Shown piece after piece: positions 46,500-55,404 of a stretch of 64,000 bases of DNA. Made by a program: the position numbers and the translations under genes. Origin of the DNA: an uncultured Pseudomonadota bacterium (GTDB lineage Bacteria; Pseudomonadota; Gammaproteobacteria; Steroidobacterales; Steroidobacteraceae); assembly GCA_903868595.1 (NCBI GenBank), contig CAIPVV010000031.1:17537-81536 (forward strand), written 5' to 3'. Positions within the stretch are counted from its first letter, which is position 1. Each line of letters opens with the position of its first letter. Under the pieces are notes generated by a model. It saw only the letters and a list, made by a program, of their open reading frames with translations, ran no database searches and was not told the origin of the DNA.

Positions 46500-49400
46500 C
46501 TAGCGAACTGCGCGTTCCTGCCAGGCATCTGCAAGGCGGCGTGCCGACACAGCGACCGGTGTCTTCAGCTGCTGGGCGAACAGGGAAACGCGGTACTCCT
46601 CCAGCAGCCAGCGGAACGCATCATCGCCGGGCGGGCGAGCTCCTTTCTCCTCCTTGACTGCCAGCCAGTAGCGGCTTTCGACGGCCTCCACCTCGCGGGC
46701 GAGCTTCTGGTCGCGTCCTGGATCCAGCGGCGCCTTCTCCAGCCGGTGGAGGAGGGCCTTGAGATAGCGTGGAAATTCCCGCAGGCGGGACCACGGTGTC
46801 ATCGCCAGGAAGCCCGCAGGTAACAGGCGCTCAAGTTGGGCGCTGATGTCCGCCCGTGTCGAGGCAACCGCGCAGGTCTTCAGCCTGGCCTGGACGGCCA
46901 CCCAGCTGTCCAGGGTCTGCTGCACCGAACGGGAGATCTCCCGTGCCGGCAAGCCGATTCCGCCGCGGAACTGGGCAATGCGCTCCGTAAGTGCCGCTGG
47001 CGTGCGCACCACGTCCCGGCCCTCAAGGAATACCGCGGCAACTATACGGTCCAGCAGTTCCTCGCGCAGATTTCGGTAGGCCATCTCCCCCTGCACCGTG
47101 ACGGCCAAGTCCTTGAGCAGTGGCTTGAGGTCCTTCGACAAGGTCAGGCGGATCAGCCGGGTGAGCCCGCGCGGATGGTTGGCTGAGGCTTCTGCCGCGG
47201 TCGCAAATACCCGTACCCCGACGCTGGCTCCCTCATCCACTAGCGCGACATGCCCGTAGAGCCGTTGGCCGTCATGTACGCCATCGAAGGTCTCCGGCAG
47301 GTCACCGAAGCTCCAGCTCTTGCAGCCGGTGTGCAGCCAGGCGGCTTGTGCAAGCTGCTGGAAATTGCGGCCCGCCTCTACGCCGTGGCGTTTCTGCAGC
47401 GCCTTGAGGTCCCGCGACCTGTCGATGACCTTGTTGGCCTCATCGACCACAGCGAAATTCATGCGCAAATGGATCGGCAGCAGTTCTTCGCGGAAAGCAT
47501 CCTGCGGTACGCCGACGCCTCCCGTGCGGCGCAGCGCGGTGGCCAGCTGAGCGGGCAGGGAGCCATGGCCGGCATCGAGCATGGGCAGCACGCGCGCCAC
47601 GTGATCAGGTACGGGAACGAAATGCACCCGCAGCTGCTTGGGAAGCGACCGGACCAGCGCGGTGAGCTTCTCCTCCAGCAGCCCCGGCACGAGCCAGTCG
47701 AATGGCGCGGGAGTGAGCTGGTTGAGCATGTGCAGCGGCACGATGGCGGTGACGCCATCGTCTTCGTTGCCCGGCTCGAACCGGTACTGCAACTCCAGGC
47801 GCAAGGGTCCGGCCGAGAGGTGATCCGGAAATGCCTGGGTATCGACCGAGGCGTCGGGGCTGGCGGTGATGTCGCCGGTGGTGAGCTTCAGCAGATTCGG
47901 GTTGGCCGCCTCGGCTTGCTTGCGCCAGCGCTCGAACGCGGCGCCACTGGCGATGTCTTCCGGGATCCGGGTATCGAAGAACTCATACAACTGCACTTCA
48001 TCAACCAGCAGGTCCACCCGCCGACCCTTCTGCTGCAGGTAGTCGGCGTCCTCCAGAAGCTTGAGGTTGTGCAGGAAGAAAGGTGCCTTGCTGTCGTAAT
48101 CCATCTGCACCAAGGCGTTCCGGATGAAAAGCTGGCGTGCCTCGCGGGCATTGATGCGCTCGTAGGGGATCTTACGGCCGGCCTGCAGCGTCAACCCAAA
48201 CAGCGTAGTTCGCTCGTACACAGCTACGCGCGCCGCCCGCCGCTCCCAGTGCGGCTCGTAGTGCTGGTGGCGGATGAGGTGGGCCCCGACCTGCTCTATC
48301 CACAGCGGATCGATGCGCGCCACGGTGCGCGCGTAGACCTTCGTCGTCTCCACCTGCTCAGCGCAGACGATCCACGCTGGCTTGCCCTTGAATTGCCCAG
48401 AGCCCGGGTGGATATGGACCTTCGTGCCGCGAGCCCCGAGGTATTCGCCCTGCTCCTTCTTCTGGCAGACCTGCGAGAGCAGGCCCGCGAGCAACGCCCG
48501 GTGAATGGCCTCGTACTGCGCAGCCTGGGTGTTTAGGGTGAGTTTCAGCTCGCCCTTGAGTACCTCCATGATCTGGCCATGGATGTCGTGCCATTCCGTC
48601 ATGCGGACATGGGAGAGGAAATTCTCCTTGCAGTAGGTGCGCAGCTTCGCCTTGGAGAGGGCACGGCGCTGTTCCTCGAAGTCATTCCACAACTTGAGCA
48701 GCGAGAGAAAGTCCGAGTTCTCGTCACGAAAACGCGCGTGCTTCTGATCCGCCTGGGCCTGCTTGTCGGCGGGGCGATCCCGGGGATCCGGCACGCTCAT
48801 CGCCGCGACGATGATCGCGACCTCCGTAAGGCAGCCCTCCTCTGCGCCGGCGAGCAGGATGCGGCCCAGCCGCGGGTCGACGGGCAGGCTCGCGAGGCGC
48901 TGCCCGAGCGGGGTGATCGCATTGTCCTCGCGCAGCGCGCCCAGTTCCTGCAGCGTGCGTTGCCCATCGCGCACGAACCGTCCGTCGGGCGGCTCGACGA
49001 AGGGGAAGCGCGCGATATCCCCCAGGTGCAAGGCATGCATCTGCAGGATGACGGCAGCCAGGTTGGTGCGCTGGATCTCCGGATCCGTGTATTCCGGTCG
49101 GCCGAGGAAGTCCTCCTCGGAGTACAGGCGGATGGCAATACCCGGGCCGACGCGCCCGCACCGGCCGGAACGCTGGTTGGCCGAGGCACGCGAGATCTTC
49201 TCGATCGGCAGACGCTGCAGGCGGCTGCGGTGGCTGTAGCGGCTGACGCGTGCGTGGCCGGTGTCGATCACCGCCCTGATGCCTGGCACGGTGAGCGAGG
49301 TTTCCGCGACATTGGTTGCGAGCACCACGCGGCGGCGTCCCGATGGCCTGAAGACGCGCTCCTGCTCGGCCTGGGAGAGGCGTGAGTAGAGCGGTAGGAT

Positions 49401-50351
49401 TTCGCACTTATCCGGATGGTGGCGGCGCAGCGACTCAGTGGTCTCGCGGATCTCGCGCTCGCCACTGAGGAAGATCAGGATGTCTCCCGTCTGGTCGCGC
49501 CACAGCTCATCCACGGCCGCGACAATGGCCGCCTGCTCGGCACCCTCGGTTTCATCCTCTTCGTCCTCCGCGACCTCCACCGGCCGGTAGCGCAGTTCCA
49601 CCGGGAAACTGCGCCCGGATACGTTGATGATCGGCGCATTGCCGAAATGACGCGAGAAGCGCTCCGGATCGATCGTGGCGGAAGTGATCACGAGCCGGAA
49701 GTCGGGGCGGCGCGGCAGTAGCCAGCTCAGGTATCCCAGCAGGAAGTCGATGTTCAGGCTGCGCTCATGGGCCTCATCGACGATGAGCGTGTCGTACTGG
49801 TCGAGCAAGCGGTCCGCCTGGGTTTCCGCCAGCAGGATGCCATCGGTCATCAGCTTGATGAGCCCCTCGGGGCGGCTGCGGTCCTGGAAACGAACTTTGT
49901 ACCCGACGGCCTGGCCGAGGGGCTGCTTGAGTTCGGCAGCAATGCGGGAGGCCACGGTACGGGCGGCGATGCGCCGCGGCTGCGTGTGGCCGATGATGCC
50001 GTTGAGCCCCCGGCCGGCCTCCAGGCAGATCTTGGGCAGCTGGGTGGTTTTTCCCGATCCGGTCTCGCCGCACACGATCACCACCGGGTGAGCCAGGATC
50101 GCGGCCCGGATCTCATCCCGGGCGCCAGAGATCGGCAATTCCTCCGGATAGTCGATCGCAGGAACGCTCGCTGCTCGGGCTGAGCGAGCGGCGACGGAGG
50201 CCGCAACGCGGCCGCGTAGGGCCTCCAGGGCGACGCCGAAGTCCTTGCCGCGCCCGGCCTCGGATTTCAGGCGATCGCGATCCCGCTGCAGACGCATTTG
50301 GTCGCGGCGCAGGCAGTCTTTGAGGGGGATGTCGGGAAAATTGTCTGGCAT
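46500..50351 (-). CDS. hrpA: ATP-dependent RNA helicase HrpA
   Basis: A 1283-residue DEAH-box helicase of full HrpA length. Walker A is GETGSGKT (95-102), motif II DEAH is at 192-195, SATID follows as motif III, and motifs V/VI are ATNVAETSLTVPGI and QRSGRCGRVGPG. HA2/OB-fold and the long C-terminal DUF3418 region complete it. HrpA processes mRNA and resolves stalled ribosome complexes. It stands alone upstream of tRNA-Gly on the same strand, with its own promoter inferred near 50352-50423. Confidence 0.96.
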   Translation of the reverse strand: MPDNFPDIPLKDCLRRDQMRLQRDRDRLKSEAGRGKDFGVALEALRGRVAASVAARSARAASVPAIDYPEELPISGARDEIRAAILAHPVVIVCGETGSGKTTQLPKICLEAGRGLNGIIGHTQPRRIAARTVASRIAAELKQPLGQAVGYKVRFQDRSRPEGLIKLMTDGILLAETQADRLLDQYDTLIVDEAHERSLNIDFLLGYLSWLLPRRPDFRLVITSATIDPERFSRHFGNAPIINVSGRSFPVELRYRPVEVAEDEEDETEGAEQAAIVAAVDELWRDQTGDILIFLSGEREIRETTESLRRHHPDKCEILPLYSRLSQAEQERVFRPSGRRRVVLATNVAETSLTVPGIRAVIDTGHARVSRYSHRSRLQRLPIEKISRASANQRSGRCGRVGPGIAIRLYSEEDFLGRPEYTDPEIQRTNLAAVILQMHALHLGDIARFPFVEPPDGRFVRDGQRTLQELGALREDNAITPLGQRLASLPVDPRLGRILLAGAEEGCLTEVAIIVAAMSVPDPRDRPADKQAQADQKHARFRDENSDFLSLLKLWNDFEEQRRALSKAKLRTYCKENFLSHVRMTEWHDIHGQIMEVLKGELKLTLNTQAAQYEAIHRALLAGLLSQVCQKKEQGEYLGARGTKVHIHPGSGQFKGKPAWIVCAEQVETTKVYARTVARIDPLWIEQVGAHLIRHQHYEPHWERRAARVAVYERTTLFGLTLQAGRKIPYERINAREARQLFIRNALVQMDYDSKAPFFLHNLKLLEDADYLQQKGRRVDLLVDEVQLYEFFDTRIPEDIASGAAFERWRKQAEAANPNLLKLTTGDITASPDASVDTQAFPDHLSAGPLRLELQYRFEPGNEDDGVTAIVPLHMLNQLTPAPFDWLVPGLLEEKLTALVRSLPKQLRVHFVPVPDHVARVLPMLDAGHGSLPAQLATALRRTGGVGVPQDAFREELLPIHLRMNFAVVDEANKVIDRSRDLKALQKRHGVEAGRNFQQLAQAAWLHTGCKSWSFGDLPETFDGVHDGQRLYGHVALVDEGASVGVRVFATAAEASANHPRGLTRLIRLTLSKDLKPLLKDLAVTVQGEMAYRNLREELLDRIVAAVFLEGRDVVRTPAALTERIAQFRGGIGLPAREISRSVQQTLDSWVAVQARLKTCAVASTRADISAQLERLLPAGFLAMTPWSRLREFPRYLKALLHRLEKAPLDPGRDQKLAREVEAVESRYWLAVKEEKGARPPGDDAFRWLLEEYRVSLFAQQLKTPVAVSARRLADAWQERAVR

Positions 50352-50423
50352 GCGCGAAGCGTCGGGATTCTATGTGGTGGCCTGGCGGGGCACAATCGGG
50401 CCCCTTAACTCCGCGAGGTTCCC

Positions 50424-51359
50424 ATGAATGCGCCCCTGACACACCAGACCCCCTTGGCCGACGTGCGTGGCAAGGTGGCTTTCGTCACCGGAGGCTCCAG
50501 CGGTATTGGCCTCGGGCTCGCGCGGGTCTTCTCCGAGGCTGGCATGAAAGTCGCCTTCACCTACATGCGGGCCGAGCATCGCGACAAGGCGCTGGCCCTA
50601 TTCCCTGCAGGCAATCCCGGCGTGCACGCCATTCACCTGGACACGGCCGATCGGGACGGCATGGTGCGGGCGGCCGACGAAGTACAGGAAGTGTTCGGCA
50701 ACGTTCACCTGCTGGCCAACAACGCAGGCGTTGGCATTACCAAGCAGATCAGCAACGCCACCTGGCAGGACTGGGACTGGGCGATGAACGTCAACGTCGA
50801 TGGCGTGTTCAACGGCGTGAAGGTCTTTCTGCCGCGGATGCTGGCCCACGGGGAGGGCGGACATATCGTGACTACCTCCTCCTCCGGTGGCCTGCTGGCG
50901 GGCATGCTTGGGGTATACGTGACCACCAAGTTCGCCGTGCTGGGCATGATGGAGGCGCTGCGCGTGGAGCTGGCTGGTCGCAACATCGGCGTGTCGGCCT
51001 TCTGTCCGGGGCTGGTGCGTACCGATATCTTCAACTCCGAGCGCAATCGTCCCAGCGAGCTGATGAATGCCGGTGGACCGGAACGCGCTGGCCCGCCGCC
51101 GGGCGTGAGTGACTCGCCGGTCGACCTGATGGCCGTGGCACTGGATCCGCTGGACGTGGGCAGGGCGGTGCTGGAAGGTATCCGCCAGAATGATTTATAC
51201 ATCCTCACGCATGAGGAGTTCTCAGGTCCCGTGCGGGATCGCTGCGAAGCCATGCTGGCCTCCTTCCCGTGCGAGCGCGCCTCTCAGATGCGCCTGGACA
51301 CGATGGCAACCTACGTGCCCGACATCTACGCGGCCGAGGCCGCCAGAAAACGGCGCTGA
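50424..51359 (+). CDS. Short-chain dehydrogenase (cytoplasmic paralogue of the 41173 enzyme)
   Basis: A 311-residue SDR with TGGSSGIGLG, ANNAGVG, TTSSSGG and the catalytic Tyr/Lys in VYVTTKFAV. It shares long stretches and the extended C-terminus (NDLYILTHEEF) with the Tat-exported SDR at 41173, but it has no signal peptide. The two enzymes probably come from one duplication in the lineage. It is divergent from hrpA and precedes the Yip1-MacAB operon. The substrate is unknown. Confidence 0.9.
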   Translation: MNAPLTHQTPLADVRGKVAFVTGGSSGIGLGLARVFSEAGMKVAFTYMRAEHRDKALALFPAGNPGVHAIHLDTADRDGMVRAADEVQEVFGNVHLLANNAGVGITKQISNATWQDWDWAMNVNVDGVFNGVKVFLPRMLAHGEGGHIVTTSSSGGLLAGMLGVYVTTKFAVLGMMEALRVELAGRNIGVSAFCPGLVRTDIFNSERNRPSELMNAGGPERAGPPPGVSDSPVDLMAVALDPLDVGRAVLEGIRQNDLYILTHEEFSGPVRDRCEAMLASFPCERASQMRLDTMATYVPDIYAAEAARKRR

Positions 51360-51466
51360 ACCTTCCTATCCCGGTAGATCCAGCGCGAGTCTCCCTAAGG
51401 GCTTGTTCCTACGTCGCCCATGGGCGTTAAATGACGGCACAACAAAGAGCGATCGGTAACTCCCCC

Positions 51467-52168
51467 ATGCGAGACATCGAGCTTGCCCTGTCCCTGATTT
51501 CTCAACCTAGTAACGCATTCGCCGAGCTCGACGAGCGGCCCAGGTTCTGGTTCCCGCTGCTGCTGGGCCTGTTGTGCACACTGGGGGCCATCCTCTGGTA
51601 CTACTCCGTGGTTGACCTGGATTGGTTCATTGACCGCAGCCTGAACGCCTCGGCGAGGTCGGCCCAGATGACGGAAGCGCAGCGTGCCCAGGCCGCACGC
51701 ATGTTGTCCCGCAATGTGCTGCTGCTGAGCAGCGCGGGCGGCGGCATCTTCGTACTGGTCCTGCTGCGGCTGCTGGAGTCCGCTTACCTGACGCTGGCCG
51801 GAAAAATCACGAACGTGCAGCGCACGTTCAAGCACTGGTTTTCGCTGGCCTGTTGGACCAGCCTGCCGGCGCTGCTGACGGTAATTCCAACCGTGCTGCT
51901 GCTGGCCCTGAGCGATACCCAGCAGATCGACCCTGGGGTCCTGCAGCCGCTGTCGTTGAACGAGCTATTCGTGCATCGCACCATGTCCCAGCCCGGCTAC
52001 ACCCTTCTGAATTCGCTGTCGATCCTTCAGCCCATGTGCTGGCTGCTGTCGGTCATCGGCGTGCGGGCCTGGTCACAGCGCTCCTGGGTCTTCAGCGTGG
52101 TGTTCGCGCTGCTACCGGTGATCCTCTGCTACGGCGGCTGGGCCGCCTTCGCGCTGACGCGCACATGA
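51467..52168 (+). CDS. Yip1-like polytopic membrane protein
   Basis: A protein of about 233 residues with five predicted membrane helices: FWFPLLLGLLCTLGAILW, LLLSSAGGGIFVLVLL, a pair near residues 127-148, one near 185-200, and a C-terminal helix. This matches the Yip1 superfamily (DUF1282-like). An ATG at 51431 is an alternative start. The stop overlaps the adaptor gene (ATGA), so it is the first gene of the MacAB-type operon. Such proteins may help assemble or regulate the exporter, but that role is inferred from position. Confidence 0.75.
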   Translation: MRDIELALSLISQPSNAFAELDERPRFWFPLLLGLLCTLGAILWYYSVVDLDWFIDRSLNASARSAQMTEAQRAQAARMLSRNVLLLSSAGGGIFVLVLLRLLESAYLTLAGKITNVQRTFKHWFSLACWTSLPALLTVIPTVLLLALSDTQQIDPGVLQPLSLNELFVHRTMSQPGYTLLNSLSILQPMCWLLSVIGVRAWSQRSWVFSVVFALLPVILCYGGWAAFALTRT

Positions 52169-53361
52169 GGCCATGGGTCAAATGGTCGCTCGCGGCGGCA
52201 GCGGTAGCGGTGCTTGCCGTGCCCGTGGCGCTAAAGGTGTCGCGGGGCGGGGAGGTCAAGGCGCTGGAGATGGAGGCGGTGGCCAAGCGCGTTCTGTCGC
52301 CCACGATACTGGCTTCCGGCAGTCTCACCTACCAGACGGAGATCAAGATGGTCCCCGAGATCATCGGTCGCGTGACCGAACTGGCCGTCAAGGAAGGGGA
52401 CCAGGTTAAGAAGGGCGACCTGCTGCTGCGTCTTGATCCGGCGGCCGCCCTGGCGGAGGTCGCGCAGCTGGAGGCGGCGCTACAGCAGTCGCGACTCAAT
52501 ATCGAGCATCAGAAGGTTGCCGCCGCGACGCTGGAGACAAAGTGGAAGCGCTACCAGAGCCTGCGCGCCCAGGGCATGGTGGATGCCAATACGTTCGATG
52601 ACATCACCTCCCAGCGCGACCTGGCCCAGGTCGAGCTCACCACGACCTCGCAGGTGCTGAAGCAGACGGAGGCGCAGCTGAAACAGTCTCGCGAACGACT
52701 GGCCAAGACCCAGATTCGGGCGCCGCTTGACGGGCGGGTGACGGCGCTGTTCATCAAGATGGGCGAGACCGCCGTGCCCAGCGTGACCAGCATCGCGGGC
52801 TCGGACCTGATGATCGTGGCCGATACCTCGAATCTCTATGCCGAGGTGAACGTCAACGAGACGGATGTCGCCCGCGTCGGCGTGGGTCAGGCTGCGCGCA
52901 TCGTGCCGGCGGCGTTTCCGGACAAGTACTGGCAGGGCACCGTGGAGACGGTGGCCGTCTCGCCGCGACAGGCGAGCGGGCAGAGCAAGAGCTATCCGGT
53001 GAAGATTCGTTTAAGCGATGCGCCGGACTTGCGGTTCCACACCGGCATGAGCTGCCGTGCCGAGATCTCCACGCGCAATACCGATGCGTCGCCGACGCTA
53101 TCCGTGCCCGTGCAGGCGGTTCGCTACGAGGAGTCGACCAACAAGAACGAGAAGGCCAAGGCCAGCCTCATGGTTATTGTGGACGGCCGTGCTCGGCCGC
53201 GCACCGTGGAGACCGGCGCCGCGGACGACGCCTATATCGAGATCATCAAGGGCGTTAACATCGGTGAGGAGATTGCTACCGGTCCCGCGCGGACACTGCG
53301 TTTCCTGCGCGATGGTGATCGGGTCAAGAAGACCGAGGGCGCTGGCGCGCCAAAGCCGTGA
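52165..53361 (+). CDS. MacA-like periplasmic adaptor of an ABC exporter
   Basis: A 398-residue membrane fusion protein with an N-terminal anchor (LAAAAVAVLAVPVAL). A split lipoyl domain is present (GRVTELAVKEGDQVKKGDLLLRLDP and IRAPLDGRVTALFIKMGE). A long helical hairpin (about 95-180), beta-barrel and C-terminal domains complete it. It links the MacB-type ABC transporter to an outer-membrane channel. It overlaps both neighbours (ATGA upstream, GTGA downstream). No outer-membrane factor is in this operon. Confidence 0.9.
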   Translation: MRPWVKWSLAAAAVAVLAVPVALKVSRGGEVKALEMEAVAKRVLSPTILASGSLTYQTEIKMVPEIIGRVTELAVKEGDQVKKGDLLLRLDPAAALAEVAQLEAALQQSRLNIEHQKVAAATLETKWKRYQSLRAQGMVDANTFDDITSQRDLAQVELTTTSQVLKQTEAQLKQSRERLAKTQIRAPLDGRVTALFIKMGETAVPSVTSIAGSDLMIVADTSNLYAEVNVNETDVARVGVGQAARIVPAAFPDKYWQGTVETVAVSPRQASGQSKSYPVKIRLSDAPDLRFHTGMSCRAEISTRNTDASPTLSVPVQAVRYEESTNKNEKAKASLMVIVDGRARPRTVETGAADDAYIEIIKGVNIGEEIATGPARTLRFLRDGDRVKKTEGAGAPKP

Positions 53362-54032
53362 TTCAGCTGGCGGGCGTTGGCAAGACGTACAAGCTGGGCG
53401 ACGCGGGTTTTGCGGCGCTGACAGATATCAGCCTCGACATCGCGCAGAACGAGCACGTCGCCCTGACCGGCGCCTCGGGCTCCGGCAAGTCCACGCTAAT
53501 GAACATTCTGGGCTGCCTGGATACGCCGACCGCGGGCACGTACCTGCTGGACGGGATCCAGGTGTCGGACATGGATGAGCAGCATCTGGCGCGCGTTCGC
53601 AATCGCAAGATCGGGTTCATCTTCCAGAACTTCTACCTGATGCCGCGCATGTCCGCGCTGGACAACGTCGCCCAGCCGCTCATCTATCGAGGACTTTCGC
53701 CTGCGCAGCGCCGCGAGCGGGCCAGCGAGGCGCTGGGCCGCGTGGGGCTTGGCGATCGGATGCAGCATCGGCCCAATGAGCTCTCCGGCGGCCAACGTCA
53801 GCGCGTGGCGATCGCGCGAGCGCTGGTGGGGCGCCCGGAACTGTTGCTCGCCGATGAGCCCACGGGCAACCTGGACAGCCGTACGGCCAAGGAGATCCTG
53901 CAGCTCTTCGCGACCCTGCACGACGAGGGGCATACCCTGATCATTGTGACGCACGACCCGGAGGTCGCCGCCAGCTGCCGCCGGATCGTCCGGCTGCACG
54001 ATGGCCGCATCGCGGAGGACACCAGTGGCTGA
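53358..54032 (+). CDS. MacB-type ABC exporter ATPase
   Basis: A 224-residue LolD/MacB-type ATPase. It has Walker A GASGSGKST (about 38-46), FIFQNFYLMPRM, signature LSGGQRQRV and Walker B LLADEPTGNLD with the usual His switch IVTHD. The GTG start overlaps the adaptor stop (GTGA). It energises the permease encoded next, which it overlaps by eight bases. MacB systems export peptides, lipids or lipoproteins; the cargo here is unknown. Confidence 0.92.
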   Translation: MIQLAGVGKTYKLGDAGFAALTDISLDIAQNEHVALTGASGSGKSTLMNILGCLDTPTAGTYLLDGIQVSDMDEQHLARVRNRKIGFIFQNFYLMPRMSALDNVAQPLIYRGLSPAQRRERASEALGRVGLGDRMQHRPNELSGGQRQRVAIARALVGRPELLLADEPTGNLDSRTAKEILQLFATLHDEGHTLIIVTHDPEVAASCRRIVRLHDGRIAEDTSG

Positions 54033-55293
54033 GTTGCAGGAGGGATCGGACATTGCGTCCTGGTTGTACGCCACGCAGGAGTGCCTGCGTTCAGCGCTCT
54101 CCAGCATCCGGGCGCACGGTCTGCGCAGCATGCTCACGATGCTGGGCGTCATCATCGGCGTGGCCTCGGTGATCTGCGTTATAGCCCTGGTCCAGGGGCT
54201 CTCGCAGTCGATCACCCGGCAGTTCGAGGGCCTGGGCTCCAGCACCCTGACCCTGCGCTCCTACACGCCGCTGGAGGATCAGCTGCGGGGCAAGCTCAAC
54301 CGCCTGCGTCCCTCGGATCTGGACGAACTGCGCTTTCGAATCGACGGCATCACCCATATCACGCCGACCGTGTTCGCCGGCCAGCGCTTCGGTGCGGAGG
54401 TCCGCAACGGCGCCAATACCGCGAACGGTCAGTTGCTGGGCACGACGGCGAACTTCCAGGACGTGCAGCAGATGTTCCCCAAGAGTGGTCGCTTCCTCAC
54501 CGATAGTGACGAGGACAGCCGGCGGCGCGTCGCGGTGCTGGGTGAGCAGATGCGCAAGGACCTGAAACTACCGGAGAATCCGGAGGGGCAGTTCGTGCAG
54601 ATCGGCCGGGAGTGGTTCAAGGTCATCGGCGTCATGGAGCCGCGCGGTGAGGTGTTTGGCCAGAACCAGGATGCCTACCTGTTGATGCCTTACTCCACGG
54701 CGCTGGCAGTCACCGGCGTGATCACGCAGCCGGACCTGTGGATCAGTTTCTCGGTGGTGGACCTGGACAGCGTGGACAACGTCAAGCAGCGGGTGGCCGC
54801 CCTGATCCGCCGCGTCCACGCCATCCACGCGGACCAGCCGGACGATTTCGTGGTGGAGGCCGCCGATACCCTGGCCAATACGTTCAAGACCATCTCCACC
54901 ACCATCACGCTGGTGGTCGCCGGCATCGTGGGGATCTCGCTGCTGGTCGGGGGCATCGGCATCATGAACATCATGCTGGTGTCGGTGACCGAGCGGACCC
55001 GGGAGGTAGGGATCGCCAAGGCTTTGGGTGCACCGCGTCAATTCATCCTGCTGCAGTTCCTGATCGAAGCGATGTTGCTGGCGACCCTGGGAGGGCTGAT
55101 TGGCATCGGACTGGGCTTTGGGCTGGCCTATGGGATCGCTGGGGCGATTCCCAGCTTCCCCAGCCCGAGCGTGCCCTGGTGGGCGGTACTGGGCTCCTGC
55201 CTGTTTTCGACCTTCATCGGCATGGTCTTCGGGATCCTGCCGGCCAGCAAAGCAGCCAACCTGGCCCCGATTGATGCGTTACGCTATGAATAA
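54025..55293 (+). CDS. MacB-type ABC exporter permease
   Basis: A 422-residue four-helix permease of the FtsX/MacB type. The N-terminal helix LTMLGVIIGVASVICVIALV is followed by a MacB_PCD periplasmic domain (about 60-280). Three C-terminal helices follow, with GGIGIMNIMLVSVTERTREVGIAKALGA as the conserved coupling region. The GTG at 54025 is preceded by GGAGG, which I prefer to the ATG at 54001. MacB usually has ATPase and permease fused; here they are separate genes. Confidence 0.92.
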   Translation: MAELQEGSDIASWLYATQECLRSALSSIRAHGLRSMLTMLGVIIGVASVICVIALVQGLSQSITRQFEGLGSSTLTLRSYTPLEDQLRGKLNRLRPSDLDELRFRIDGITHITPTVFAGQRFGAEVRNGANTANGQLLGTTANFQDVQQMFPKSGRFLTDSDEDSRRRVAVLGEQMRKDLKLPENPEGQFVQIGREWFKVIGVMEPRGEVFGQNQDAYLLMPYSTALAVTGVITQPDLWISFSVVDLDSVDNVKQRVAALIRRVHAIHADQPDDFVVEAADTLANTFKTISTTITLVVAGIVGISLLVGGIGIMNIMLVSVTERTREVGIAKALGAPRQFILLQFLIEAMLLATLGGLIGIGLGFGLAYGIAGAIPSFPSPSVPWWAVLGSCLFSTFIGMVFGILPASKAANLAPIDALRYE

Positions 55294-55404
55294 GTTGAGA
55301 ATTTTCCGCAATTGCAATTTGCTCTCGACGCCGCAACTCCGCCTGCGGAATATGGTCTAATCCCGTCCGTGGCAGGGCGCAGGGTCCGGCCGTCGACCCA
55401 CAAT

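Noticed and set aside
47250..48536. 428-codon plus-strand frame inside hrpA
   Set aside because: It is an antisense shadow of the clearly coding hrpA; composition and lack of motifs argue against a real gene.
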